This document shows positions 9,315 to 19,089 of a stretch of 64,000 nt of DNA, piece after piece. How positions within the stretch are numbered: the first letter of the stretch is position 1; the number at the start of each line of letters is the position of its first letter. The position numbers and the translations under genes are program-made. The stretch comes from Hyphococcus sp. GTDB taxonomy: Bacteria; Pseudomonadota; Alphaproteobacteria; Caulobacterales; Parvularculaceae. The DNA lies in assembly GCA_021776295.1 (NCBI GenBank), contig JAJFGE010000013.1:1-64000 (forward strand), in the 5' to 3' direction. The notes beneath the pieces were generated by a model. The model did no database searches, was not told the DNA's origin, and worked only from the letters and a program-made list of their open reading frames with translations.

Positions 9315-10641
9315 CGGCGGCTGGCGCCTGGTTGGCGAGGGCGCCTCTTATGCGCTGCTGTAGACGCCAAGATGTTCTGCGCGCCCGCTCAAGAGCCCAA
9401 TCGGTGCTATCAACGGTTGTCTGGCTCATCTTTGTCAGCGCAGCGATCAACGCGATGACAATCCAATAGCCGTCCCACATTTCCATCGACGTCGAGGCGC
9501 CGCCGACCATAAAAATCAACAGTGATAGCTGCCCGTAACGGGCAAACTCCGATTTCCATGGCGCCAGCGAAAGTTTTGCGGATTGCACCCGCCGAGCGCC
9601 AATAAACGCGGCGGCAAAAACCGAAAGATAAAACGCCAGCCCGATAAACCCGGCGCCGCCAAGGATTTCAAAATAAACACTGTGCGCGGCCTTGGCGCGT
9701 TGCGCGCGCTCAGCATCCACTTCCTTGGCGATCTCCGGCTGATAGGAATTGCGCAAGCCAGCACCAGTGAACGGGTTTTCTTTCGCCAGCTTGGTGTTGA
9801 TGACCCAGGCGTCGACCCGGCCCATGAATGAGGCGTCATGCGTCGCCTCGCCTATGGTGCTCATGCGCTCGGTCCACTTTGCCGGCATGAAGGCGATGGC
9901 CGGGACCATCAACAGGGCAAGGCCTGCAAGTATCGACAGTTTGTGCTTTGAGCCCCACCAGAAGACCCCGCCAAACGCCAGAAGCGCCAGAAAGGCGCCG
10001 CGCGAATGGGTGCCGATAATGGCGATCACCGAGAGGCAAAATAAAGCCAGCATGCCCCGGCGCAACCAAAGACCCGAAGCTTGACTGCGCAAGTACAAAA
10101 TCAGTGGAAGGATAGTCGCGACCGCAATGCCAAAGTGGTTGTTGTCTTCAAGGACGGTCTGCGCGAGGCCTTGGACGCGGTAAGCGCCAAACGTCGCGAA
10201 GGTAAACATAGCGCCCTTGGCGGCGAAGAACCCGACGCCGAGCACGACGACCCAGACCAACGCGTTAAAGCGCAGCTTGTTGGTCGCCATCTGGATACAG
10301 AGGAGAACAAAGACCAGGGTTTTAAGCATTCGCTCGAAATAGGGCGCTGAGTTTTGCGGATCGAGCGAGAATAGTTGCGACAGCGTCAGCCAGCCGGCGA
10401 ACACCACTATCAACCCGGTGATGGCATCGACTTTGAAACGCGAGACCTCGTTTGAGAACACGTAACCGGTGATGGTCACCGCCGCGATGATGAGATTAAG
10501 GGGCAGGCCAAAGGCGCCGAATGCGGCCTGATGCGGCGTCATTATGGTAAACCACGCCCAGGTTAAAAGCCCCGCAAAAGGATAGCGGATCGCCGTTGCG
10601 AGACACAATGCGATAAAACCGATGAGAATAACGTCGCGCAT
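9268..10641 (-). CDS. O-antigen ligase-like polytopic membrane protein (DUF5935/Wzy_C type)
   Basis: Polytopic inner-membrane protein of 457 aa with about 11 hydrophobic segments. The N-terminal part (MRDVILIGFIALCLATA, then WAWFTIMTPHQ) resembles the domain found in putative exosortase-A-associated O-glycosylation ligases, and the middle carries the Wzy/WaaL-type loop with THSRGAFLALLAF and the long periplasmic region FTGAGLRNSYQPE. Such proteins join or polymerise surface glycans. No exosortase or glycosyltransferase genes lie in the window. The soluble C-terminal tail of about 50 residues overlaps the CDF gene. It is the last gene of the minus-strand run, 52 bases after the aminopeptidase gene. 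Confidence 0.75.
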   Translation of the reverse strand: MRDVILIGFIALCLATAIRYPFAGLLTWAWFTIMTPHQAAFGAFGLPLNLIIAAVTITGYVFSNEVSRFKVDAITGLIVVFAGWLTLSQLFSLDPQNSAPYFERMLKTLVFVLLCIQMATNKLRFNALVWVVVLGVGFFAAKGAMFTFATFGAYRVQGLAQTVLEDNNHFGIAVATILPLILYLRSQASGLWLRRGMLALFCLSVIAIIGTHSRGAFLALLAFGGVFWWGSKHKLSILAGLALLMVPAIAFMPAKWTERMSTIGEATHDASFMGRVDAWVINTKLAKENPFTGAGLRNSYQPEIAKEVDAERAQRAKAAHSVYFEILGGAGFIGLAFYLSVFAAAFIGARRVQSAKLSLAPWKSEFARYGQLSLLIFMVGGASTSMEMWDGYWIVIALIAALTKMSQTTVDSTDWALERARRTSWRLQQRIRGALANQAPAAVTASAPQRPGQSEPY

Positions 10642-10693
10642 AGGGCTGGTTTCCGATTCTGCACCTTAATATTCAAGGAACAGGCCGGGTTGG

Positions 10694-11689
10694 TTAACCA
10701 AGCGCGGCTTCATAAACCGCGCGCGCCGTTGCCCGGGCGAGACAGTCGGCCGCCGTTGCGCCGATGGCGGCGATGTGTGTCGGGCGCGATGCATCGGCGC
10801 CGTCAGGCATTGGCTGCGCGCCGGTTGAGATTGCAAAAACAATATCACCGTCAAGCGGCGTGTGCGCCGGACGCACGGCTCTGGCGATGCCGTCATGAGC
10901 CATCATCGCAATGCGCTTGGCCTCAACGCCGGTTAACGCAGCAGAGGTCGCGACGACTGCAATCGTCGTGTTGGCGCCCGGTTTTGGGTTTTGCGCCAGC
11001 CGGGACAATGGCGGGATCGGCCCGGCGTTGTCGCGCTGTTGCGGTAAAGGCCTATCGCCAAATTCGCCTTCTTGCTCCCACGGCCAAGCATAGAATGTTT
11101 TGCCGTCGGGCATGAATACCGAGCCGACCGGATTGGCGGCGACCAGCGCGCCGACAATGACGCCGTCATCAAGCACCATCGATGCCGAGCCGAGGCCGCC
11201 TTTGACGGTTCCGGCCATGGCGCCGCGTCCGGCGCCGAGCAACCCGAGCGCGAAAGTATCCGTGGCGGCGGCGAGGGCTTGCTCACCCAGCAGATTATAG
11301 GGCGGCATGGCGCCCCAGTCTTTGTCGCCGTCATTGCCGAGATCATAAAGCACCGCCGCCGGGACGATGGGGATGGCCGGTCCGGCGTCTGAAATTTTCA
11401 AACCGACATCGCTTTGCGACAACGCATTGGCGACACCGTCAGCGGCGGCGAGGCCGAACACCGAACCGCCGGTCAGCACAATCGCATCGACACGGCCGAC
11501 CAGATTTTCCGGCGCCAGCGTATCGGTCTCGCGAACGCCGGGCGCGCCGCCACGGACATCAACCGCTGCAATAAATTGCTCCCGGCAACGCAACACCGTC
11601 ACGCCAGTTTTAACTTTCTCATCAGTCGCATTGCCAACCGTCAGGCCGGCAATGTCGGTGATAAGATTATGCGCGCCGGGTTTGGGCAT
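10694..11689 (-). CDS. P1-family (DmpA-like) aminopeptidase
   Basis: Self-processing N-terminal-nucleophile peptidase of 331 aa. The family cleavage site is visible as GAN-TTIAVVAT, giving cleavage between Asn240 and Thr241 so that Thr241 becomes the nucleophile of the beta chain. The Gly-rich blocks LTGGSVFGLAAADGV and GTVKGGLGSAS are also typical. DmpA relatives release N-terminal residues from short peptides and amides. No export signal is visible, so it is probably cytoplasmic. It lies 45 bases after a peptide-type ABC transporter operon on the same strand, which suits a role in breaking down imported peptides. Confidence 0.87.
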   Translation of the reverse strand: MPKPGAHNLITDIAGLTVGNATDEKVKTGVTVLRCREQFIAAVDVRGGAPGVRETDTLAPENLVGRVDAIVLTGGSVFGLAAADGVANALSQSDVGLKISDAGPAIPIVPAAVLYDLGNDGDKDWGAMPPYNLLGEQALAAATDTFALGLLGAGRGAMAGTVKGGLGSASMVLDDGVIVGALVAANPVGSVFMPDGKTFYAWPWEQEGEFGDRPLPQQRDNAGPIPPLSRLAQNPKPGANTTIAVVATSAALTGVEAKRIAMMAHDGIARAVRPAHTPLDGDIVFAISTGAQPMPDGADASRPTHIAAIGATAADCLARATARAVYEAALG

Positions 11690-11734
11690 TAGCGGGGCTC
11701 CGGTTTGTGTTTGCTTCTATCATAATGCGCGGTC

Positions 11735-13330
11735 TCATTGCGGCCAGTTTATCTTCGGGGTCGCTTCAATCAGACTGCGCGAATAGTCGTGTTGCGGATG
11801 TTCCAGTATATCGCTGGTTGCGCCTTCCTCCACAATGCGCCCGTCCTGCATCACCAGCACCCGGTCGGCGACATCTCGGATAATCGTCATATCATGGGTC
11901 ACAAACAGATAGCTTACGCCGCGTTGATCGGAAAGGGTCATCAACAAGTTGAGCACACGGTTGCGGGCGCCGATATCAAGCGCGGAGGTGGCTTCGTCGA
12001 GAATGATGACTGACGGCTCGGTGATCAACGCGCGTGCAATCGCTATGCGCTGGCGCTGGCCGCCGGAAAACTCATGCGGGTATTTCTCCATGTCATTGAG
12101 GCTCATGCCGACCGAGGCCAGCACATCGCCGACCCGCTCGCGCTGTTCGGCTTGGCTCGGCGGCGTGTCAAACAGGTGAAACGGCTCGCCAATGATTTTT
12201 TCGACTTTGTGGCGCGGGTTAAAACTTGAATAGGGGTCCTGAAAGACGATTTGTATTTTTTTACGCATCCGCCTCATCGCCGCCTTGCCAGCGGAGGCAA
12301 AACCGACCCCCCCGATTTCGACCGCGCCTGCGCTCACCGGCTGCAATCCCAACAGCGCTCTGGCGAGCGTTGACTTGCCGCATCCGGATTCGCCGACAAG
12401 ACCCAGATTTTCGCCGCGCTTCAGCGATAGGGTAACCCCGTTCACCGCGCGTAACGGCGCCGACGGTGAAAACAGGTTTTGTCTTGCGGTTGGGTAGATA
12501 CAACTGACGTCTTTAGCTTCAACAATAGTTTCGTGCTTGGTTGAGCTCTTTTGAGCGAGCTTTCTTTTTGTCGACCGAACAACAAGACCCGACAGTGCGC
12601 CGCCAAGTCCTTTTTTGAAAAAATTGCTTGGCGTATCGGCGTCAATGATGCGGCCCCTATCCATCACCGCAACCGTGTCCGCCATATTTGAAATCACCGC
12701 CAGGTCATGGGTGATAAACACGAGCGCCATCTCGTCTTCTTCGACCAAGCGGCGCAACAGTTTTAAAATTTCTGCCTGGGTGGTGACGTCGAGCGCTGTG
12801 GTTGGCTCATCGGCGATGAGGACAGCAGGCCTCATCGCTATCGCCGCAGCGATCATCACGCGCTGGCGCTGGCCGCCAGACAATTCGTGTGGGAACCGTT
12901 TAGGAGAAATAGTGTCAGGGTCAAGTCCGACCCGGCGCATTAAAGCTTCGGCCTCTTCCATAGCTTGCGCCTTGGGCGTATCTTCATGAACGGTTATGGT
13001 CTCAGTGATTTGCGTTGCGATGGTTTGCAGCGGGTTGAGCGCGGTCATCGGTTCCTGAAAAATCATCGCCATCTCTCGTCCGCGCAGCGCGCACATCTCG
13101 TGCTCGGGAAGGTCAAGCAGGCTCTGCCCGTTTAAATGAACCGCGCCGGACAGCAGCGCTCCCGCCGGGGCAAGCCCCATAGCGGCGAGCCCGGTCATTG
13201 ATTTGCCGCAACCGGAGCGGCCGACCAGACCGGTAATTTTTCCACGCTCAAGCGAAAGATTGACGCCGTTGAGGATGGTCTCGCCGCCTAGCCCCAAGCG
13301 CAAACCATCGATGTCCAAAACCTTAGTCAT
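11735..13330 (-). CDS. Peptide ABC transporter ATPase with two fused ATP-binding domains
   Basis: A 531-aa protein with two complete ABC domains (DppD-like then DppF-like). Domain 1 has Walker A GRSGCGKS, signature LSGGQRQR and Walker B VLIADEP; domain 2 has GESGCGKS, FSGGQRQR and VIILDEA. A linker of about 30 residues rich in Lys and Ser joins them, and the second domain ends with the oligopeptide-type C-terminal segment. The two nucleotide-binding subunits that dipeptide/oligopeptide transporters usually encode as separate genes are therefore one chain here. The ATG directly abuts the TAG of the upstream permease gene. Confidence 0.94.
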   Translation of the reverse strand: MTKVLDIDGLRLGLGGETILNGVNLSLERGKITGLVGRSGCGKSMTGLAAMGLAPAGALLSGAVHLNGQSLLDLPEHEMCALRGREMAMIFQEPMTALNPLQTIATQITETITVHEDTPKAQAMEEAEALMRRVGLDPDTISPKRFPHELSGGQRQRVMIAAAIAMRPAVLIADEPTTALDVTTQAEILKLLRRLVEEDEMALVFITHDLAVISNMADTVAVMDRGRIIDADTPSNFFKKGLGGALSGLVVRSTKRKLAQKSSTKHETIVEAKDVSCIYPTARQNLFSPSAPLRAVNGVTLSLKRGENLGLVGESGCGKSTLARALLGLQPVSAGAVEIGGVGFASAGKAAMRRMRKKIQIVFQDPYSSFNPRHKVEKIIGEPFHLFDTPPSQAEQRERVGDVLASVGMSLNDMEKYPHEFSGGQRQRIAIARALITEPSVIILDEATSALDIGARNRVLNLLMTLSDQRGVSYLFVTHDMTIIRDVADRVLVMQDGRIVEEGATSDILEHPQHDYSRSLIEATPKINWPQ

Positions 13331-14182
13331 CTAAAGTCCCCGCTCTCGGCGAGGGTCCAGCCGGTGGCGAAGGCCGTCTCCAACCAGATTCAGCCCGAGC
13401 ACAAAGGTAAAAATAGCGAAACCAGGAAACAGCACCAGCCATGGCGCAAAGCTCGCCATGGTCTGGCTCTCGGCCAGCATGCGGCCCCAGCTCGGCGTTG
13501 GCGGCTGAGCGCCAAGCCCGACATAAGCAAGCCCCGCTTCCGCCAGAATGGCCAGTGAAAACTGTATCGTCGCCTGAACAATCAAAAGATGAGCAAGGTT
13601 TGGAAAAATATGTTCAACGGAAATCGCAAAGCGATTTTTCCCGGCAGTGCGCGCCGCCATCACATAGCCGGCCGTCCAAAGCGGCATGGCGGCGCCGCGC
13701 GTCAGCCGTGCGAACACCGGGATGTTGAAAACGCCGATGGCGACAATCGCATTGGTCGCCGTCGCGCCGAAAATCGCGGTGATTAAAATCGCCAGGATAA
13801 TCGCCGGGAACGCAAAAATCAGATCGCCCGACCGCATCAGCGCTTCATCGACATACCCGCCAAAGGCGGCCGCGCTTAGGCCGAGCGGCACGCCGATCAC
13901 CAGCCCGATGCCGACCGCCAAAAATGCGACCATGATAGAAGTTTGCGCACCGACCATAATCATCGACAACACATCGCGGCCTAGATGATTGGTTCCGAAC
14001 CAATGGCTGGGGGAGGGGGCGGAAAACTGCGCCCCGATATCAAGGGCCGTGACATCATAGGGCGTCCAGAACTGGGAGGCGAATGCTAGAGCGATGAATG
14101 TCAATGTGATTGCTGCGCCGGTGAGAAAACCCGGATCGCCGTTTTGTTTTCGCGGCTTTGCTGTGGAAACGGCGCCGGTCAT
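13331..14182 (-). CDS. Peptide ABC transporter permease (DppC/OppC type)
   Basis: Inner-membrane permease of 283 aa with an N-terminal membrane segment followed by the FGTNHLGRDVLS motif that marks the DppC/OppC branch, and an EAA coupling loop (AARTAGKNRFAISVEHIFPNL) that contacts the ATPase. It ends LDPRRERGL, typical of the family. Its ATG overlaps the stop of the upstream SBP-permease fusion gene (ATGA), and the ATPase gene follows without a gap, so the three are one translational unit. Confidence 0.93.
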   Translation of the reverse strand: MTGAVSTAKPRKQNGDPGFLTGAAITLTFIALAFASQFWTPYDVTALDIGAQFSAPSPSHWFGTNHLGRDVLSMIMVGAQTSIMVAFLAVGIGLVIGVPLGLSAAAFGGYVDEALMRSGDLIFAFPAIILAILITAIFGATATNAIVAIGVFNIPVFARLTRGAAMPLWTAGYVMAARTAGKNRFAISVEHIFPNLAHLLIVQATIQFSLAILAEAGLAYVGLGAQPPTPSWGRMLAESQTMASFAPWLVLFPGFAIFTFVLGLNLVGDGLRHRLDPRRERGL

Positions 14183-16743
14183 GATGCGCCCCGCCGCCGC
14201 AGGCGCGGGTCAACCACGCCGTAAGCAAGGTCGATAAAAAACGCCGTTAGGATAACGATAAAGACGAGAACCATAACGATGCTTTTAACGACAATGAGGT
14301 CGCGCTGGACGATGCTTTGAAACACCAGCCGGCCAAGGCCCGGAAGATAGAACACATTTTCAACGATGATGCTGCCGGCGAGCAGAAACCCGAATTGCAA
14401 ACCGAGAATAGTCAGGACAGGAATTAAGGCGTTGCGCAATGCATGACGGCGCAGGACTTGGGGTTGCGATAGTCCTTTGGCGCGCGCGGTGCGGATATAA
14501 TCATTGTCCATAACATCGAGCATCGATGTGCGCATGATTTGCGTGAGGATCGCCGCTTGCGGCAGGGCGAGCGCTATTGCCGGCAGAAACAGCGCTTTTA
14601 GACCGGGCAGCAGACCCGCCTCCCAGCCCGGAAATCCGCCGGCGGAAAACCATCGGATGCCAACTGCAAAAATCAATACCAGCAAAATCGCCAGCCAGAA
14701 ATTTGGCACCGCAACGCCGGCTTGCGCCGCTGTGATAATGGCGCGGCCGCTGGCGCGACCACGCCGCGCCGCCGCCATCACGCCGGCGGGAATACCGATC
14801 ACCGTTGAGATTACAAACGCCAGCAACGCCAACGGTAAGGACACCCAAAACCGCTCGGCGATTAAATCGCCGACCGGCACGCGGTAAGTATAGCTGACGC
14901 CGAAATCACCGCCCGCCAATCCGCCAATCCAGGTGAAATATCGCGCCACAGCCGGCTGATCGAGACCGAGTTCGGTTTTGAGCGCCGTGATGGAAGCCGG
15001 GTCCGCATTCAAGCCCATCATGAAAGCGGCCGGATCGCCGGGCGCTACCTCAATCAGCAAAAAGATGATGACCGACGCCGCCGCCAGTGTCGCCGCCATG
15101 CCGGCAAGCCGGTTTATGAGGAACGCCGGGCTTGCCCGGCTGAAATAAATTGCCGCCGCCCCAAACGCCGCTGCTATCAGCCAGATAACAAAGGCCGGGA
15201 AGGAGGATTTCGCCGCTTTTGCGGCAAGCACGGGCGCGCGATTAGCGATATCGGCGCGGGTGAAATCATTCGCCTGCAACGGCGCATCCGCCCACACGCC
15301 GGAGACATCGCGCGACCACACCGCGACTTTCGGCGAAGACGCAATCCAGACATTAACGGCGTCGTCGGCGAGGATGCGTTGCGCTTTGCCATAGAGGTCG
15401 TTTCGTTGCGCGGTGTCCGATGTTTCACGCAGTTGGGTGATGATGCGACTAAAGTTATCATTCTTGTACTGAAAATAATAATCGTCGCGCGCATAGATAT
15501 CGATATCGAGCGGCTCGGTGTGCGAGACGATGGTCAGATCATATGCTTTGTTTGAAAACACCTGTTCAAGCCACTGCGCCCATTCGAGGTTGCGGATCGT
15601 CACATCAATGCCGACCGCCTCTAGCTGTGCGGCGACAATTTCACCGCCGCGCCGCGCATAAGCTGGCGGCGGCAGAGTAAGGGTTAGCGCAAAGCCGTCG
15701 CCGACCCCCGCCTCGGCCAGAAGGCGGCGCGCTTTTGCCGGGTCGTAGGCGTAGCGATTTGAAAGGTCGATATAGGCCGGATGATGCGGTGAGAAATGAC
15801 TGCCCAGCGGGGTTCCATAACCGAACAGACCGGCGTCAATCACCGCCTGCTTGTCGATGGCGTGATTGAGCGCGCGGCGCACGCGAATATCGTCAAAAGG
15901 CGGCTTGGCGTTGTTGACCGCGACTAACATTTCACCTTCGCCGGCGCCGAAAACGATTTGAAATCGTTGATCTCTTTCGATTAGCGCCAGGTTCTCCGCT
16001 GCCGGGTAGTTGGAAAACCCGTCAACATCACCGGCCATCAGCGCGGCAAAGGCCGCGGTCGGATCGGGGATGAAAATGAAGTTGATTTGGTCGAGCGCCG
16101 GGCGCGTTCCCCAATAGTCGTTATTGCGCACAAGCGTTACCGATGCGCCCTTGCGCCAGCGTTGAAATTTGAATGGCCCGGTGCCGACCGGATGGCTTGC
16201 ATTCGTTGCAACGCTGCCCTGCGTAACAATCACCGCATCGCCCCAGCCGAGATAAATCGGAAACGCGCCAAGCGGTTGTTTTAAAGTGATGCGAACCGTA
16301 AACGGATTAATCGCCGTCACGGTTTCGATTTGTTCAAAGATCGGGCGCTGTGCGTTGGTGGAGATCGGCCCACGCGCGCGATTGAATGTGAAGACGACAT
16401 CGTCGGCGTTAAACGCGGCGCCGTCATGGAAACGCACGTTGCGGCGCAGGTTGAATTCATAAACGCGTCCGTCTGCGGATATCGTCCAGTCTGTCGCCAG
16501 TGCTGGCGCGACCGCGCCGTCTTCGGTAATCCGGGTGAGCCCTTCAAAAATATTGGCGTAGACAATTTCATCAATCGCTGCCGCTGCGCCACTGGTCGGG
16601 TCGAGATTGGGCGGTTCAAGCTGGACACCGACATTGAGCGCGCCGGCGGCGCTCACTGGCGACAAAATCACGCAAAGACCGGCGATGAAAGCGACGGCCG
16701 CGTGCAAGCAGCACGCAAACAAGGAGCTCCGCCGCCGTGCCAT
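14179..16743 (-). CDS. Fused peptide-binding protein and permease (SBP family 5 plus DppB-type permease)
   Basis: One 854-aa chain carries two transporter parts. After a signal/anchor segment (residues 5-32), residues about 35-505 are a family 5 substrate-binding domain (NVGVQLEPPNLDPT at the start, then WTISADGRVYEFNLR, FNADDVVFTF and HPVGTGPF). Residues 515-535 form an extra membrane segment. Residues about 540-850 are a DppB-type permease (FLLIEVAPGDP; EAA loop near 748-775 with RTARAKGLS; terminal YGVVDPRLRRRG). Topology fits: a periplasmic binding domain, one crossing, then the permease N-terminus in the cytoplasm. The frame is unbroken, so this is a real fusion and not a missed stop. 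A GGAG site precedes the ATG. The permease partner and ATPase follow immediately. Confidence 0.93.
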   Translation of the reverse strand: MARRRSSLFACCLHAAVAFIAGLCVILSPVSAAGALNVGVQLEPPNLDPTSGAAAAIDEIVYANIFEGLTRITEDGAVAPALATDWTISADGRVYEFNLRRNVRFHDGAAFNADDVVFTFNRARGPISTNAQRPIFEQIETVTAINPFTVRITLKQPLGAFPIYLGWGDAVIVTQGSVATNASHPVGTGPFKFQRWRKGASVTLVRNNDYWGTRPALDQINFIFIPDPTAAFAALMAGDVDGFSNYPAAENLALIERDQRFQIVFGAGEGEMLVAVNNAKPPFDDIRVRRALNHAIDKQAVIDAGLFGYGTPLGSHFSPHHPAYIDLSNRYAYDPAKARRLLAEAGVGDGFALTLTLPPPAYARRGGEIVAAQLEAVGIDVTIRNLEWAQWLEQVFSNKAYDLTIVSHTEPLDIDIYARDDYYFQYKNDNFSRIITQLRETSDTAQRNDLYGKAQRILADDAVNVWIASSPKVAVWSRDVSGVWADAPLQANDFTRADIANRAPVLAAKAAKSSFPAFVIWLIAAAFGAAAIYFSRASPAFLINRLAGMAATLAAASVIIFLLIEVAPGDPAAFMMGLNADPASITALKTELGLDQPAVARYFTWIGGLAGGDFGVSYTYRVPVGDLIAERFWVSLPLALLAFVISTVIGIPAGVMAAARRGRASGRAIITAAQAGVAVPNFWLAILLVLIFAVGIRWFSAGGFPGWEAGLLPGLKALFLPAIALALPQAAILTQIMRTSMLDVMDNDYIRTARAKGLSQPQVLRRHALRNALIPVLTILGLQFGFLLAGSIIVENVFYLPGLGRLVFQSIVQRDLIVVKSIVMVLVFIVILTAFFIDLAYGVVDPRLRRRGAS

Positions 16744-16854
16744 AGGTCTCCATCATCTTTCGGCGCGCCGCGCCTTAAATTTTTGACCTCTACTCAGGGT
16801 CAAGAGGGCAGCATAAGCGCCTGATTCTTATTCTCAAAACCAGTAGAAATCTTC

Positions 16855-19089
16855 TCAATACCGGACTGACAGCCGCGCGCCATAAGTCGCCGGCAGACCA
16901 GGTGCGGCGACATCGGCGACGCCGCCCGGCGCGATGAAGAAATTGCGGGTTTCGTCGAAATCGGCATTGAAGATGTTGCGGCCCCAAAGCGCGATCTCCC
17001 AGCGGTCATCGCGCGGTCCGAAAGTCAGTTGCGCATTTGCAAGCCAATAGTCTTCAACCAGATAATCTGGACCAAGCAGCGGCAAAGCGAGCTCTCCGCG
17101 ATAGGAATAATCAACGCGCCCGCCCAGGCGCCATGTTTGCGCGACTGGCGTTTGCGCGGCGATGAAACCTTGATACCCAAAATTGGGAAAGCCTAAATCC
17201 TGTCCCGCGCGGTCAACTGATACCGCTGTTGCTGCGATGGCGGTAGCGGCGGTGTCGAGATCGGTGAAGGTTTTAAACTCGCCGCTCTTGTAGCCAAGCG
17301 ATTGGCCAATGGTCAGCCATGGCGCCGGGCGGTAGGTGATTTCCACCTCCGCGCCGTAAATTTCGCTTTCCGGCGCATTGACGATGCGCCCGACAATTGC
17401 GCCCGTGCCTGCGTCGAATATCGCCGACTGAACTTGTTGATCTTTATAATCATAGTAGAAAACCGCACCGTTCATTGTCACGGCGCCGTCGGCGAATTGG
17501 GTTTTGAAACCGGCTTCATAGGCGTTGAGTTTTTCCGGCGTGAACGGGTCGACCGCGCGTGGGTTGAGCGTATTATAGGCGGTAAATCCACCCGATTTTA
17601 TGCCGCGACTGTAGGATGCGTATAAAAGAATATCCTTAGCGGGCTTGATATTGACGCCGATTTTACCGCTGACATTATCGGAGTTCAAATCGCGGCTTTC
17701 CAGCGTTCCATCCACCGTCCCGTTAGCGAAGTTAAGCGCGCCGAAACCGGTCGCGAATGTGCCGAGGTCGCGAAGCCGTCGCTCCTCGTCCTCATAGCGC
17801 ACGCCAGCGACAATAGTTATCATATCGGTGATGTCGAAATCTGTATGCAGATAAGCGGCGAGCGTGCGGACATCTTGTTTGTAGGGCGTGGTGACAGCAA
17901 AGCCGGGGCCGAAGCTCGCCACGAAGTCAGACTGATAGATCTCGTTTAAATCTTCGTCCGCATAATAAAGCCCGCCGACCCAACGAAAACGATTAGCAGC
18001 CTCGCCGCTGAAGCGCAGCTCATGAGACATAACATCGACGCTGCTTTGAAAGAAAACCCCCGCGGCGCCAATTGTCAGCGCATCCCAGTCGTTGAATTCT
18101 TTTCGGTTCAGCGTCTCGAAAGAGCCGATATAGGTGAGATCGACATCGCCAAGCGCGGCGCCCAGTGTAAGGCTTGCGCCCCAGCCTTCATTGTTGCGGA
18201 ACGGGCGTTGGCCAGCGTCAAAACCAACCAATGTTGCGAATTCATCGGACGAGCCAAAGCTGGTCTCGCGCCGGCCGGCATGTGCGGCCGGTCCAAACAC
18301 GGACGGGTTGAACAGTTGCAAGCCAAGCCCGTCGGAATCATCGACAAAGCCGTGAATATTGATCAACGCCTCAATATTATCCGCTAAATCGGCCTCGATG
18401 AGACCGCGCAGCGCATATTTCTTCGCATCGCCGATTTCCTCGCCGGTCTCGCGGTTGGTTTGCCAGCCGCCGCCATGGGCGCTGGCGCCGGACAGCCTGA
18501 TACGGACCGCATCACTCACCGGGCCGGAAATAAATCCTTCCGTATCGACACGGCCAAAGCGTCCGCCCTCTACCACCAGACCGGCGCGAAACGCATCCGT
18601 CGGCCGCGCGGAGATAACTTTGATCGCGCCGCCAGTTGTGTTGCGGCCGTAAAGCGTTCCTTGCGGTCCGCGCAAAACTTCAACCCGGTCGACGTCGAAC
18701 AACACCCCTTGGGTCATCACCGGAACCGGAAACGCGATATCGTCAACATAAATGCCGACAGTTGGCGCATTCAGCGTTGCATAGTCGCGAAACCCGACGC
18801 CGCGAATGGAATAGCTCGGCTGGCCGCCGCCAAACTGGCTTTCAATCTCGAGATTGGGCGTGAAATTCTCAAGCCCGTTCAGCGTACCGACGCCAAGGTC
18901 GATCAGCGTATCGCCGCCGAGAACAGTTAGAGCGACGCTGACATCTTGCGGCGATTGTTCGCGGCGCAACGCTGTCACGGTGATGACATCTCTTGTCGCC
19001 GGTAATGCAGTTTGCGCATCGCTTTGTGCAAAGGCGAAATTGCAAAATATCCCGCTCACCAAAGCGGTGCAGCTCATCAGGTTTTTCAT
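16855..19089 (-). CDS. TonB-dependent outer-membrane receptor
   Basis: 744-aa outer-membrane receptor with a Sec signal (about residues 1-22, ending FAFA), a TonB-box-like VITVTAL, a plug domain (YSIRGVGF, then VDRVEVLRGPQGTLYGRNTTGGAI) and a 22-strand-type barrel ending in an aromatic residue (LSVRY). TonB receptors drive energy-dependent uptake of large or scarce substrates. It lies 111 bases upstream of the peptide ABC transporter genes on the same strand, so a peptide or peptide-like ligand is the natural inference; the sequence does not prove the ligand. Confidence 0.92.
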   Translation of the reverse strand: MKNLMSCTALVSGIFCNFAFAQSDAQTALPATRDVITVTALRREQSPQDVSVALTVLGGDTLIDLGVGTLNGLENFTPNLEIESQFGGGQPSYSIRGVGFRDYATLNAPTVGIYVDDIAFPVPVMTQGVLFDVDRVEVLRGPQGTLYGRNTTGGAIKVISARPTDAFRAGLVVEGGRFGRVDTEGFISGPVSDAVRIRLSGASAHGGGWQTNRETGEEIGDAKKYALRGLIEADLADNIEALINIHGFVDDSDGLGLQLFNPSVFGPAAHAGRRETSFGSSDEFATLVGFDAGQRPFRNNEGWGASLTLGAALGDVDLTYIGSFETLNRKEFNDWDALTIGAAGVFFQSSVDVMSHELRFSGEAANRFRWVGGLYYADEDLNEIYQSDFVASFGPGFAVTTPYKQDVRTLAAYLHTDFDITDMITIVAGVRYEDEERRLRDLGTFATGFGALNFANGTVDGTLESRDLNSDNVSGKIGVNIKPAKDILLYASYSRGIKSGGFTAYNTLNPRAVDPFTPEKLNAYEAGFKTQFADGAVTMNGAVFYYDYKDQQVQSAIFDAGTGAIVGRIVNAPESEIYGAEVEITYRPAPWLTIGQSLGYKSGEFKTFTDLDTAATAIAATAVSVDRAGQDLGFPNFGYQGFIAAQTPVAQTWRLGGRVDYSYRGELALPLLGPDYLVEDYWLANAQLTFGPRDDRWEIALWGRNIFNADFDETRNFFIAPGGVADVAAPGLPATYGARLSVRY

